Shown: positions 54,930-63,427 of the stretch, piece after piece | Layout: the number at the start of each line of letters is the position of its first letter | Position numbering within the stretch: position 1 is the stretch's first letter | Assembly (NCBI GenBank): GCA_016794345.1 | Contig: JAEUKE010000223.1 | Coordinates: 33,294 to 97,293, forward strand | Length of the DNA stretch: 64,000 nucleotides | Direction of reading: 5' to 3' | Source: Myxococcales bacterium | Lineage (GTDB): Bacteria > Myxococcota_A > Polyangia > Polyangiales > Polyangiaceae | Notes under the pieces: model-generated | Database searches by the model: none | Told to the model about the DNA's origin: nothing | What the model saw: only the letters and a program-made list of their open reading frames with translations | Translations under genes and position numbers: made by a program

Positions 54930-54973
54930 TGTCATGGCTGTTGGGTCGGCACAGCCATGACATTCATGTCATG
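54930..54973. terminator. Overlapping hairpins between convergent genes
   Basis: TGTCATGGCTGT (54930-54941) pairs with ACAGCCATGACA (54951-54962), 12 perfect base pairs with a 9-nt loop. A second perfect repeat CATGACAT-tc-ATGTCATG (54956-54973) uses part of the same arm, so the two structures exclude each other. Position right after the stop at 54927, before the convergent gene's stop at 55002, suggests a bidirectional terminator, though there is no T-run. Confidence 0.5.
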
Positions 54974-55001
54974 CCCACGTCGCCCGAGAGCGGGAGGTGC
55001 C

Positions 55002-55313
55002 TCAGGCGGCCTTGGTCAACGTCGGGCGATGCGCCGCTCGGCGCACAGCGACGAGCGGTGCGTCGGCGAGCGAGGCTCCTACGGCGAACCCGGCGAGCGT
55101 GAGCCGGAGCCGGAGCGCGTCGACCCAGCCTTCGCGATGGAGCGCCGTGATCGTTTGCCGAACGTCGGCCTTTCGGACGCCGAGCTCCGTGGAGAGATCC
55201 TGGAGCGAGAGTAGGCGGCCCTGGGTCTGCGCGATGGTCAAACGCTTCATCACGTGGATCGCCAGTACGTCACGGAGCAAGCTCGACTTCGGGGAAATTG
55301 CTGCGTCGTTCAT
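55002..55313 (-). CDS. Winged-helix DNA-binding protein
   Basis: 103 aa starting MNDAAISPKSS; the MNDAA start has a GAGG site upstream. A helix-turn-helix is seen in LLSLQDLSTELGVRKADVRQ then TITALHREGWVDALRLRLTL, whose second part reads as the wing of a MarR/Rrf2-like fold. Small cytosolic transcription factor; targets unknown. Its upstream region holds the palindrome GCTCGATCGAGC. Confidence 0.7.
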   Translation of the reverse strand: MNDAAISPKSSLLRDVLAIHVMKRLTIAQTQGRLLSLQDLSTELGVRKADVRQTITALHREGWVDALRLRLTLAGFAVGASLADAPLVAVRRAAHRPTLTKAA

Positions 55314-55364
55314 CGGGTTGCCTCGATCCCAATGAGCGTGCAAATCATGAGCCAAACCAGGCAC

Positions 55365-55384
55365 TTATATAAGCTCGATCGAGC
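55365..55384 (-). promoter_or_regulatory. AT-rich promoter-like element and palindrome
   Basis: An AT-rich stretch TTATATAA (55365-55372), rare in this GC-rich DNA, overlaps the palindrome GCTCGATCGAGC (55373-55384) about 55-70 bp upstream of the minus-strand start at 55313. Possible promoter with an operator for the winged-helix gene. Confidence 0.4.
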
Positions 55385-55407
55385 GCGAGGCGCCCTCGTC
55401 GCCGCGA

Positions 55408-56520
55408 TCAGACCGGGATGCCGCTCCGGATGAGAGCGGGCTCGAGCTGACCCGCAATGACGTCCTTCAGGAGGCGCTCGGGGGCGCCGACCAGGCGGCC
55501 GAAGGCGCGCCAGTCCAGCACCTCCACCGTCTCGCCGGAGAGCGCGTAGTCGATGCGATCGCGATGGCCCAGCAGATCGCCGCCGGCCTGGAACGGCACC
55601 GGGCGCGAGAACGTCACCGAGCACCGGTCGAGCATCCACGTCAGCATGTTGGGGAGCGGGTGGCGACCCACCCAGAGCAGCGGGATGCGCGCGAGCGCTT
55701 CGGTCGTCGTGCCCACGAACATGCGCAGGTTGAAGCGGCCCGGCACCAGCCGCGCAAACGGGAAGGCCCGGAAGCCAAAGCCCCATTGGGGGGAGGTGCC
55801 CACGCCGCACACGCTGACGGGCCCGCGATAGAGGACGTTGTCCGCCGGATCGCTCGAGAGATCGAAGGCGCGGCCCCTCGAGTCGACGCCGAGCGCGGGG
55901 CTGCCGGTGTTTTTCACCTCCACCTCGACGCGCGGCAACTTCAGGTTCCGCGGCACGGCGCGCGTGAAGAGCCCGTTCAGGTAGCCGGGCAAGCCCTGGC
56001 GCGCCCAGCTCGGCAGGACACCGGGCTCGGTTCGCTGGCCGTGGTAGTCGTCGATCAGCTCGGCGTCCCAGCCGGTCCCCGCGAAGTGTGAGAGGAAGCC
56101 CTCGGTCTCCAGGAGGTCGAACTTCAGGAGCGGGAGCTCCGACCCGCGGCCGCCACGATCGACGAACTCCGAGAGGCGCTTGAGCCCGAAGCCGAAGCGC
56201 GGGGCGCCCGAGGACCACGCCCACCCGTTGCCGGTGCCGAGCCGGAGCAGGCCGATGCGCAGGAGCGGACCCGAGCGCGATTTTCCGAGCCGCTGGCGCG
56301 CGCGGAACGCGGCGTTCACCAGGGCGAGAGCCGAGCCGTCTCCGCCGGCCGAGAGCACCAGGTCGGGCGGGTTCTGGACGAAGCTCGACGCGAGGACCTC
56401 CACGTCCTCGACGGAGCTCGTTCGGAGGATGTTCGCAGCCGGCAGGGCCCGCTGCAGCTCACGCAAAACGGCCTGACTGCCACGCCGCGCGTTGGCATTG
56501 AGGACGACTTCGACGCGCAT
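55408..56520 (-). CDS. Diacylglycerol-kinase-like lipid kinase
   Basis: 370 aa. N-terminal DAGK catalytic domain with VVLNANARRGS and the ATP-site motif LVLSAGGDGSALALVNAAF (GGDGS 59-63), then GLLRLGTGNGWAWSS. The C-terminal beta domain has VCGVGTSPQWGFGFRAFPF. Phosphorylates a lipid alcohol such as diacylglycerol, ceramide or sphingoid base; a ceramide/sphingosine type would suit a Myxococcota member but cannot be told here. The 22-nt motif shared with the desaturase gene lies 36-57 bp upstream of its start. Confidence 0.85.
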   Translation of the reverse strand: MRVEVVLNANARRGSQAVLRELQRALPAANILRTSSVEDVEVLASSFVQNPPDLVLSAGGDGSALALVNAAFRARQRLGKSRSGPLLRIGLLRLGTGNGWAWSSGAPRFGFGLKRLSEFVDRGGRGSELPLLKFDLLETEGFLSHFAGTGWDAELIDDYHGQRTEPGVLPSWARQGLPGYLNGLFTRAVPRNLKLPRVEVEVKNTGSPALGVDSRGRAFDLSSDPADNVLYRGPVSVCGVGTSPQWGFGFRAFPFARLVPGRFNLRMFVGTTTEALARIPLLWVGRHPLPNMLTWMLDRCSVTFSRPVPFQAGGDLLGHRDRIDYALSGETVEVLDWRAFGRLVGAPERLLKDVIAGQLEPALIRSGIPV

Positions 56521-56555
56521 CGGGAAACTTGTACCGCCGGCCCAGGGCTGTTTCG

Positions 56556-56577
56556 GTCAGACTTTCGTCATTTCGGA
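56556..56577 (-). promoter_or_regulatory. Shared 22-nt motif upstream of lipid kinase
   Basis: GTCAGACTTTCGTCAT followed by TTCGGA, matching the block at 22563-22584 at 18 of 22 positions. It lies between the kinase gene's start at 56520 and the stop of the Ser/Thr kinase at 56586, in a 65-bp gap. Confidence 0.45.
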
Positions 56578-56585
56578 CCGGGCAG

Positions 56586-58253
56586 TCAGCCTTTGCAGAG
56601 CTTCTTTCGCAGCCTGTCGGCGTCGGCAGCAGGCATCTCGACGCGGACGACACGGCTCGAGTCGTAGAAATACGTCTGCGCCTTCTTCGCTCCCGCGGCC
56701 TCCTTCTTGGCGAACGCCTCGGCCTCCGCGGCGGACTTCATGCGAAGGAGCGCGGCGTTTCCACCGCCCTCGACCGTGAAGCCGTCGCCACGCGGCCCGA
56801 GACACTGGAAGTTCACCATGTCACCGGCGCAATAAAGGAGCGTGCCGCTGATCTCGAAACCGGCCTGGGTGAGGCTCGTTCGCAAGCCGGCCGGCACGGC
56901 AGGAATGCCGGGGCAGACGGCGGACCGACCGAGCTCGGGCGGCGGCGGCTCGGGGTCTTGCTGCGGCGGGTTGGGATCCGGCCTGGGCGGGTCGGGCGGA
57001 GGGAGCGCGGGCTTCGGCGCAGGAGCCTTGGGCGCGTCGTCCTCACGCTTCTTCTTCTTCTTCGGTCGCTCGTCGTCCTCGTCTTCCTCCCGGGCGTCCG
57101 CTCGCGCGTTGCGCGACGCATCCGAGCGTGCGCTCGCGACGAAGAAGACCCCGGCCCCGACGGCGGCCAAGCCGAGCACCGCGACCAGCGCGACGATCAC
57201 GCCCGCGCTCGAAGACGAGCGCGGGGCCGCGGCGGGCAGCGGCGGCGCGCCATGTGGCGGGGACGGCTGGGCCGCCCACACAGGGCTGCGCGCCGTCGCG
57301 TCGACCGCGGTGGGGGCCCCGCCGAACGCGGTCGGCCCCGTGCCGCGATGATCTCCCGTGTGGAAGCTCTCCGACGGGAGACCCGCCGTTGCCGCCTCGA
57401 GCTCGGCTCGCATCTGCCGAGCATTCGCGTAGCGCCACGTTCGGTCGGGCTGCGTGGCGCGGGCGATGACCGGTCCGAGGGGAGACGCCGAGACGCTCTC
57501 GGGGATGGGCAGACCCCGCGTCAGCCTCGCCGTGAGGATCTGGATGGGCGACGCGTCCTCGCTGAAGAGCGGCCTGCCGGCCAGCATCTCGGCGAGCAAC
57601 ACCCCGAGCGAATACAGATCGGCGGCCGGCCCGACCTCCTGGCCTTCGAGCTGCTCCGGCGCCATGTAAGCGGGTGTCCCGATGGCCGTGCCCTCCTGCG
57701 TGAGGCCGGCGCGCGTGCCCGCGTTCGTCGATTTGGCGATACCGAAGTCGAGCACCTTCACCGCGCCGTCGCGCGCCCCGCCCAGCAGGAAGACGTTGGC
57801 TGGCTTGAGATCACGATGCACGACGCCGTTCGCGTGCGCGTGCTCGAGCGCGGCGAGGACCTCCACACACACCGCCGCAGCGCGACGCGCGGGAAAGGCG
57901 CCGCGCCTCTGGATCTCGTCCTGCAGGCTGCAGCCTTCGAGCAGCTCGAAGCCGATGAAGAGGGCGCCCGAAGGGTCCGTCCCGGCGTCGAGGACCCGCA
58001 CGATGTTCGGGTGATCGAGCCGTCGCGCGAGCTCCGCCTCGCGACGAAAACGCTCCGCCCCGCCGGCCATTTCGAGCACCCGAGGCGAGAGGACCTTGAG
58101 CGCGACGCGTCCGCCCGTGTTCAGGTTCACCGCGGCGAAGACGGTACCGAAGCCACCCGAGCCGATCGGTCGCTCGAGCCGGTAACGTCCAGCCAGGATC
58201 ATCCCCGGCGTCATCGACGCCGGATCCGGGCTCGTCACCGGACCGCTCTGCAT
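56586..58253 (-). CDS. Ser/Thr protein kinase with periplasmic C-terminal domain
   Basis: 555 aa. Hanks-type kinase in residues about 24-290: Gly loop IGSGGFGTVF, catalytic VALKVLSP lysine, VVHRDLKPANVF, KVLDFGIAKS and GTPAYMAPEQL. A transmembrane helix (about 345-370, VIVALVAVLGLAAVGAGVFF) separates it from an outside part with acidic/Lys and Pro-rich linkers and a C-terminal about 115-aa domain (AVCPGIPAVPAGLRTSLTQA) that may sense something. Same strand and 112 bp from a second kinase. Confidence 0.9.
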   Translation of the reverse strand: MQSGPVTSPDPASMTPGMILAGRYRLERPIGSGGFGTVFAAVNLNTGGRVALKVLSPRVLEMAGGAERFRREAELARRLDHPNIVRVLDAGTDPSGALFIGFELLEGCSLQDEIQRRGAFPARRAAAVCVEVLAALEHAHANGVVHRDLKPANVFLLGGARDGAVKVLDFGIAKSTNAGTRAGLTQEGTAIGTPAYMAPEQLEGQEVGPAADLYSLGVLLAEMLAGRPLFSEDASPIQILTARLTRGLPIPESVSASPLGPVIARATQPDRTWRYANARQMRAELEAATAGLPSESFHTGDHRGTGPTAFGGAPTAVDATARSPVWAAQPSPPHGAPPLPAAAPRSSSSAGVIVALVAVLGLAAVGAGVFFVASARSDASRNARADAREEDEDDERPKKKKKREDDAPKAPAPKPALPPPDPPRPDPNPPQQDPEPPPPELGRSAVCPGIPAVPAGLRTSLTQAGFEISGTLLYCAGDMVNFQCLGPRGDGFTVEGGGNAALLRMKSAAEAEAFAKKEAAGAKKAQTYFYDSSRVVRVEMPAADADRLRKKLCKG

Positions 58254-58365
58254 GGCCTCAGGAGACCCGAAGGGACTGCCCCGTATCAAGGGCACACTTC
58301 TCGAGCGTCCGGCCGATGGCTCGGGAGCGACCGATCGCGAGGCCGCGCCGTGGCGGGCGCCGCGC

Positions 58366-59520
58366 TCATTCGAGCCACGTCGTCGCGTGCGCCTCGGCCG
58401 CCGCAACCCAATCGAGCACGGGGCGCGCGGCGGCGAGCGCCTCCTTCGGGCGCGTCCACCCCACGAACACGGCGAAGGCCGCGGCGAGGCCGAGCGCAAA
58501 CGTCCCGCTCAGACGCGAGGCGAGGCGCCGCTGCGCGAGGCGGCGCCGCACGAGGGTGCCGTCGCGCTCCGGCGACGGCGTCCGCTCCGCGCTCCGCCGG
58601 CGCGGCGCGGTCTCGAGCTCGAGCGGCGTGCCGTCGAGGAGCCGCGCGAGCGCGTCGAGCGCAGCGCAAGCGTCCGCGTAGCGGAAAAACGGATCGGGCT
58701 CCAGCGCGCCTGCGATCCACCGCTCGAAGCCGGACATCGGCTCCGAGAGGAAGCCGCCGAGCGGCGCCGCGCCATGCCGCGCAGACGCGCTGATCGATCC
58801 GAGCGATCGCCCGGCGAACGGCAGCCTCCCCGAGAGGCAATAATACGCGACGACGCCGAGCGACCAGACGTCGGCCGTGGGCCCGACCGAGGCCCCCGCC
58901 ATCTGCTCGGGCGCCATGAAATGGGGCGTGCCGACGACGTCGTCAGTTGCTGCTCCAACTTCCGACGCGATCCCGAAGTCGAGGACCTTCACGAAGGGGC
59001 CGCCGCCGCTCTCCACGAGGAACACGTTCTCGGGCTTGATGTCCCGGTGGACGATGCCGAGCTGGTGCGCCCGGGAGAGGGCGACGCCGACCTGCCGCAC
59101 GATCTCGACCGTGAGCCGCGGCGAGAGCCGCCCGTATCGCTCGATTCGATCCTGCAGCGTCTCGCCTTCGAGGAGCTCCATCACGATGAAGGGCAGGTTG
59201 CCTGGCGTGATGCCGAAGTCGAACACCTGCACGACGTGAGGGCTCCGGATGCGCGCGAGCGCCGCGGCCTCCTGCTGGAACAGGTCACGCGCTGAACGGC
59301 TCTCGAGCGTCGTCTCGCTCATGAACTTCACCGCCACGGGCGCCCCGAGCCCGAGGTGCTCGGCGAGCCACACACTGCCCATGCCCCCGCGCGCCAGCGG
59401 GCGTGCGAGGCGGATCGTCGGGGTGACGAACGCTCCCTCCACGGGCGCCGTCGCGACGTAACATGGCCGTCCGCCGGGGATCGCCGGAGGGACGCCGAAC
59501 GATTGTCTTCCGAGCACCAT
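58366..59520 (-). CDS. Ser/Thr protein kinase
   Basis: 384 aa starting MVLGRQSFGVPPA after GGAGAAGAC. Kinase motifs: ARGGMGSVWLAE, VAVKFMSE, GIVHRDIKPENVFL, KVLDFGIASE, GTPHFMAPEQMAG. The C-terminus has a hydrophobic segment (TFALGLAAAFAVFVGW) but no sizable outer domain, so it is probably a membrane-tethered kinase without a sensor. Divergent from the serpin gene across a 302-bp spacer that contains palindromes. Confidence 0.9.
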   Translation of the reverse strand: MVLGRQSFGVPPAIPGGRPCYVATAPVEGAFVTPTIRLARPLARGGMGSVWLAEHLGLGAPVAVKFMSETTLESRSARDLFQQEAAALARIRSPHVVQVFDFGITPGNLPFIVMELLEGETLQDRIERYGRLSPRLTVEIVRQVGVALSRAHQLGIVHRDIKPENVFLVESGGGPFVKVLDFGIASEVGAATDDVVGTPHFMAPEQMAGASVGPTADVWSLGVVAYYCLSGRLPFAGRSLGSISASARHGAAPLGGFLSEPMSGFERWIAGALEPDPFFRYADACAALDALARLLDGTPLELETAPRRRSAERTPSPERDGTLVRRRLAQRRLASRLSGTFALGLAAAFAVFVGWTRPKEALAAARPVLDWVAAAEAHATTWLE

Positions 59521-59822
59521 GTCTTCTCCGGGGCTGGACAGCTGCACGTCGCGGACCAACCCGGCGTGGCCCCCGGCCTCGCCTGGTGCGGGGCGCGTCG
59601 GGGCAAAGCTGCGGTGGATCCTCCTGCCCCGTCGAACGTCGAAGGCCCAGTCCCGTGGAAACGGAGTTTCCACGCAAACAACAATGAGTCCACTCAGGAA
59701 CAAACCGCCGCTTCGCCCGGGAATTCGGGCCGCCTTCGCCCCGTCAGGGGCGGCCCGAATTCTTCAAGAAGTGTTGGTTCCAGGGGCCTAGTCTGTCGCC
59801 TCATCAAAGGAGATCCCGTCCC
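59521..59822. promoter_or_regulatory. Divergent spacer between kinase and serpin
   Basis: 302 bp without a gene. It holds a perfect 21-bp palindrome CGTGGAAAC-GGA-GTTTCCACG (59654-59674) and a 14-bp-arm hairpin GAATTCGGGCCGCC/GGCGGCCCGAATTC (59721-59734 and 59749-59762) inside the serpin's probable leader. GGAG precedes the serpin ATG. A regulator site plus a leader structure are the likely roles. Confidence 0.55.
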
Positions 59823-61196
59823 ATGCGCTCGTCGATCCTGACCTCCCTCCTGTCGCTTTCGCTCTTTGCCCTCGCCTGCGACGAGCCCGCGCGGCCGGAC
59901 GCTCAGTCGCCGTCGAACTCGACCACCGCCGCGCCCCAGCAATCGAGCACGTCCGCGACGCCCGCCACCTCCGCCTCGAGCTCACCGGCAGCGAGCACGA
60001 AACCGACGGCGAGCGCAGCGCCGGTCGATCCGCCTCCGGTCGACGCCGTGACGAAGCTCGCGCAGGGCAGCAACGCCTTCGGCTTCGACCTCTACAAGCG
60101 GCTCCAGAAGGACCCTGGCAACATCGTCATTTCTCCCGCGAGCATCACGACCGCGCTGGCGATGACCTGGGGCGGCGCGAAGGGCGAGACCGCCGAGCAG
60201 ATGAAGAAGGTCCTCCACTTCGACGGCTCGGCCGACGACGTCATGAGCACGGCGGGCAAGCTCGCGCTCTCGCTCGAGAGCCCGAACCGCCCGGTCACCT
60301 TCCGCATCGCGAACCAGCTCTTCGGAGAGAAGACCTTCAAGTTCGAGCAGCCCTTCCTCGACAAGACGAAGGCCGCCTACGGCGCCCCGCTCGAGCTGCT
60401 CGACTTCGTCGCCGGCCCCGAGGCCGCGCGCGGCAAGATCAACGGCTGGGTCGAGCAAGAGACCGAGAAGCGCATCACGGATCTCATCCCGAAGGAGGGC
60501 ATCACCGGCGACACCCGCCTCGTCCTCGTGAACGCGATCTACTTCCTCGGTGACTGGGAGAACCCGTTCGAGAAGGACCGCACGCAAGCGGCGGCGTTCT
60601 CCACGACGAAGGCGGACAAGGTCCAGGTGCCGACGATGAACCAGACCGCCTTCTACAAGTACGCCAAGAAGGACGGCGTGCAGGCGCTCGAGATCCCCTA
60701 CAAGGGCGGCAGCATGTCGATGGTCATCGTCCTGCCGGACGCGGTGGACGGCCTCGGCGCGCTCGAGAAGTCGTTCGACGCGAAGAAGCTCGACGACCTC
60801 GCCAAATCGATGAAGGGCGAGCAGGTGTTCGCGCAGATCCCCAAGTTCGAGATCGCCCCGCAGAGCTCCCTCTCCCTCGGCGATCACCTCGTCGAGATGG
60901 GCATGAAGACCGCGTTCGATCGCAAGAAGGCGGACTTCACCCTCATCGCCAACCCGCCCTCGCCCGACGACAGGCTCTACATCGGCAAGGTGTTCCACAA
61001 AGGGTTCATCAAGGTCGACGAGAAGGGCACCGAGGCCGCGGCCGCCACGGCCGTCGCCATGCCCAGGGCGGGGAGCGCGGCGCCGGCGAAGCCGACCGAG
61101 TTCAAGGCCGACCACCCGTTTCTGTACGTGATCCGCGACAACGCGAGCGGGCTCGTCCTCTTCATGGGCCGCGTCTCCGACCCGACGAAGAAGTAG
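59823..61196 (+). CDS. Serpin-family protease inhibitor lipoprotein
   Basis: 457 aa. Lipobox ALAC (Cys19) and an Ala/Ser/Thr linker to about residue 75, then a complete serpin fold: NIVISPASITTALAMTWGGA, ANQLFGEKTFKFEQPFL, LVNAIYFLGDWENPF, and FHKGFIKVDEKGTEAAAATA. The hinge GTEAAAATA of the reactive-centre loop has the small residues required for an inhibitory serpin; the scissile bond would lie near MPRAGS. The family end FLYVIRDNASGLVLFMGRV is intact. Displayed on the envelope it would trap foreign or its own surface proteases. Confidence 0.9.
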   Translation: MRSSILTSLLSLSLFALACDEPARPDAQSPSNSTTAAPQQSSTSATPATSASSSPAASTKPTASAAPVDPPPVDAVTKLAQGSNAFGFDLYKRLQKDPGNIVISPASITTALAMTWGGAKGETAEQMKKVLHFDGSADDVMSTAGKLALSLESPNRPVTFRIANQLFGEKTFKFEQPFLDKTKAAYGAPLELLDFVAGPEAARGKINGWVEQETEKRITDLIPKEGITGDTRLVLVNAIYFLGDWENPFEKDRTQAAAFSTTKADKVQVPTMNQTAFYKYAKKDGVQALEIPYKGGSMSMVIVLPDAVDGLGALEKSFDAKKLDDLAKSMKGEQVFAQIPKFEIAPQSSLSLGDHLVEMGMKTAFDRKKADFTLIANPPSPDDRLYIGKVFHKGFIKVDEKGTEAAAATAVAMPRAGSAAPAKPTEFKADHPFLYVIRDNASGLVLFMGRVSDPTKK

Positions 61197-61248
61197 CGCG
61201 CGGCGGTCACTGGGGGGGGGCAGCGTTGGTCGACTGGGAGCCAGGCGG

Positions 61249-62331
61249 TCACGCCGGCAGGCGCCCGGCCTCCCCTCGTGCCGGCAGCGAGAGGCGGACG
61301 ATCTTCTTCATCACGCTCCAGAGCTGCCCACCGAACGAGCCCGTGTTGTAGGCGACGCCGTATTTCTCGCAGATCGCGCGGACCTCGCGGGCCATCTCGG
61401 GGTACCGGTGCGCGGGGATCTCCGGAAAGAGGTGGTGTTCGATCTGGTGGCTCAGGTGACCGCTCATGAAATGGATGAGCCTCGATCCGTCGAAGTTGGC
61501 CGAGCCCGAGATCTGCCGGAAGTAGAAGCCCCCGCGCGTCTCGTTCTCGAGCGCATCGGGCGAGAACGTCGCGGTGCCGGCGGGGAAGTGCCCGCAGAAG
61601 ATGACGGCGAAGGCCCAGATGTTTCGGGCGAGGTTCGCGACCAGGTTGCCGGCCAGCACGGGTAGAGCAAACGGGCCCGCGAGGAGCGGGAAGAGCACGT
61701 AGTCCTTGAGCAGCCCGCGGCGCGCCTTCTTCAGGATGCCCGCGACCTTCTTGCGGTCCTCCTCGGTCCGCTGCTCGGGGTGCAAGAGGTAGCGGCGGAT
61801 GTCGACGTCGTGAGCGGCGACGCCCCATTGGAAGAGCGCGGCGAGCGCGGCGGTGTAGACGGGCTGGAGCGTGGTGGACAATTTCCAGGGCTGGCCCTCG
61901 GTGACACGCAGGAGGCGATAGCCGAGGTCCTCGTCGACGCCGAGCACGTTGGTGAACGTGTGGTGGAGGTAGTTGTGCGAGTGCCGCCATTGATCGGCAG
62001 GGCACACGTTGTCCCATTCGTATTTCGTCGACGACAGCTTCGGGTCGTTGGCGAAGTCGTATTGGCCGTGCAGGACGTTGTGGCCGATCTCCATGTTCTC
62101 GATGATCTTGGCCGCCGCGAGCGCCGCGGTGCCCAGCGCCCAAGCCGGCGGAAACACGCTCGCGAAGAGCAGGGCGCGGCCGGCGACGTCCAGCCCGCGC
62201 TGGAGACGGACCGTGCGCCGGATGTAGCGGGCGTCACGCTCGCCGAGATCGGCCTTCGTGCGAACCAGCAACGCGTCGAGCTCGGCGCCAAACGCCTCGA
62301 GCTCCGCAGGGGAGAGGTTCTTCGTGCTCAT
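61249..62331 (-). CDS. Membrane fatty acid desaturase (DesA3/linoleoyl-CoA type)
   Basis: 360 aa. Three His boxes: HNVLH (84-88), HSHNYLHH (117-124) and QIEHH (near 300), with hydrophobic segments between. The group includes acyl-CoA and acyl-lipid desaturases that act with a ferredoxin-type reductase, which is encoded 10 bp upstream on the same strand. Positions and order recall mycobacterial DesA3 with its reductase Rv3230c. Substrate chain and position unknown. Confidence 0.9.
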   Translation of the reverse strand: MSTKNLSPAELEAFGAELDALLVRTKADLGERDARYIRRTVRLQRGLDVAGRALLFASVFPPAWALGTAALAAAKIIENMEIGHNVLHGQYDFANDPKLSSTKYEWDNVCPADQWRHSHNYLHHTFTNVLGVDEDLGYRLLRVTEGQPWKLSTTLQPVYTAALAALFQWGVAAHDVDIRRYLLHPEQRTEEDRKKVAGILKKARRGLLKDYVLFPLLAGPFALPVLAGNLVANLARNIWAFAVIFCGHFPAGTATFSPDALENETRGGFYFRQISGSANFDGSRLIHFMSGHLSHQIEHHLFPEIPAHRYPEMAREVRAICEKYGVAYNTGSFGGQLWSVMKKIVRLSLPARGEAGRLPA

Positions 62332-62341
62332 GATTGTCCTT

Positions 62342-63388
62342 TCACAGGTCGAGCGCGACGGGACCCACGGGCTCGCTGACGCAGAGCTGGACGTCCACGT
62401 CCGAGTCGGTGGAGAGCGCGCCCGTGCGGAGGTCGCGTGTGGTGCCGGAGATCTTCCGGCACGTGCAGGTCCGACAGATCCCCATCCGGCAACCGGTCTC
62501 CGGCGTCAGGCCGCTTCGCTCGGCCAGACCGAGGAGCGAGCCGCCGCCGCGCGCGCGTCTGTCGGACCGCGTGAAGGTGACCTCGTTCTCGCCGGAGGTG
62601 TCCGCCCCTCGATCCAGGGAGAACCGCTCGGTCCGGAGCCGCTCGCCTGCGGCCGGATCGCGAGCCTCGAACGCCGCGCCCACCGCCTCGAGGAAGGGGG
62701 CTGGCCCACACGCCCACGTGTCCCAGGTCTCGAAGTCGGGGACGATCTCCGCCAGCGCGGCCGCGTCGAACGGCCCCAACCGAACGAGGACACGCGCCTT
62801 TGGGCCTGCCTCCCGCGCGAGCCGCGTGAGCTCTTCCCGGTAGATCACGTCGGCCTCCGAACGCGCCCAGGTCACGAACGTGACTTCGTCCCGAGCGCCT
62901 GCTTGCGGCAACGTCCGCAACATCGACATCACCGGCGTGATCCCGCTGCCGCCGCTCAGGAGGAGCGTCCGCTCCGGCATGACGTCGGGCAGGACGAAGG
63001 AGCCCGACGCCTGCGAGAGCGTCACGATCGCGCCGCGCAAGGCGCCGGAGATCAGAGACGGCGTGATCTCGCCGCCCGGGCGAGCCTTCACGGTGAGCTC
63101 GATGGTCCCGTCCTCCGCCACCTCGCCGCTCGCGATCGAGAAGAATCTTGTCCTTCGTACGCCGCGGACCTCGACCGTGAGCGCGACGTGTTGTCCCGCC
63201 CGGTGGCCGCGCCACCGCGCGTTCGGTCGGAGCACGAGGGTGGCGACGTCGTGTGTCTCTCTCTTTACCTCGACCATGCGGGCGCGAACCTCGCCGCTCG
63301 ACCAGAGCGGCGAGGCGAGCGCGACGTAGTCGTCGATCGTGAACGGATGACAAAGCGCGGCCACGAGCCGCGAGACGACGGCATTCAT
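62342..63388 (-). CDS. Ferredoxin reductase-type flavoprotein with 2Fe-2S domain
   Basis: 348 aa. FAD/NAD-binding reductase (ARWRGHRAGQHVALTVEV, RFFSIAS and LLLSGGSGITPVMSML) followed by a plant-type ferredoxin domain with CRMGICRTC and a distant LCVSEP cysteine, making the 2Fe-2S ligands. Transfers electrons from NAD(P)H to the desaturase encoded next (10-bp gap). Preceded by a MerR-type regulator gene 39 bp upstream, same strand. Confidence 0.9.
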   Translation of the reverse strand: MNAVVSRLVAALCHPFTIDDYVALASPLWSSGEVRARMVEVKRETHDVATLVLRPNARWRGHRAGQHVALTVEVRGVRRTRFFSIASGEVAEDGTIELTVKARPGGEITPSLISGALRGAIVTLSQASGSFVLPDVMPERTLLLSGGSGITPVMSMLRTLPQAGARDEVTFVTWARSEADVIYREELTRLAREAGPKARVLVRLGPFDAAALAEIVPDFETWDTWACGPAPFLEAVGAAFEARDPAAGERLRTERFSLDRGADTSGENEVTFTRSDRRARGGGSLLGLAERSGLTPETGCRMGICRTCTCRKISGTTRDLRTGALSTDSDVDVQLCVSEPVGPVALDL

Positions 63389-63427
63389 GAGGGTCCTTTC
63401 TCGGGCTCGAGCGAGCGCTCGAGCCGG

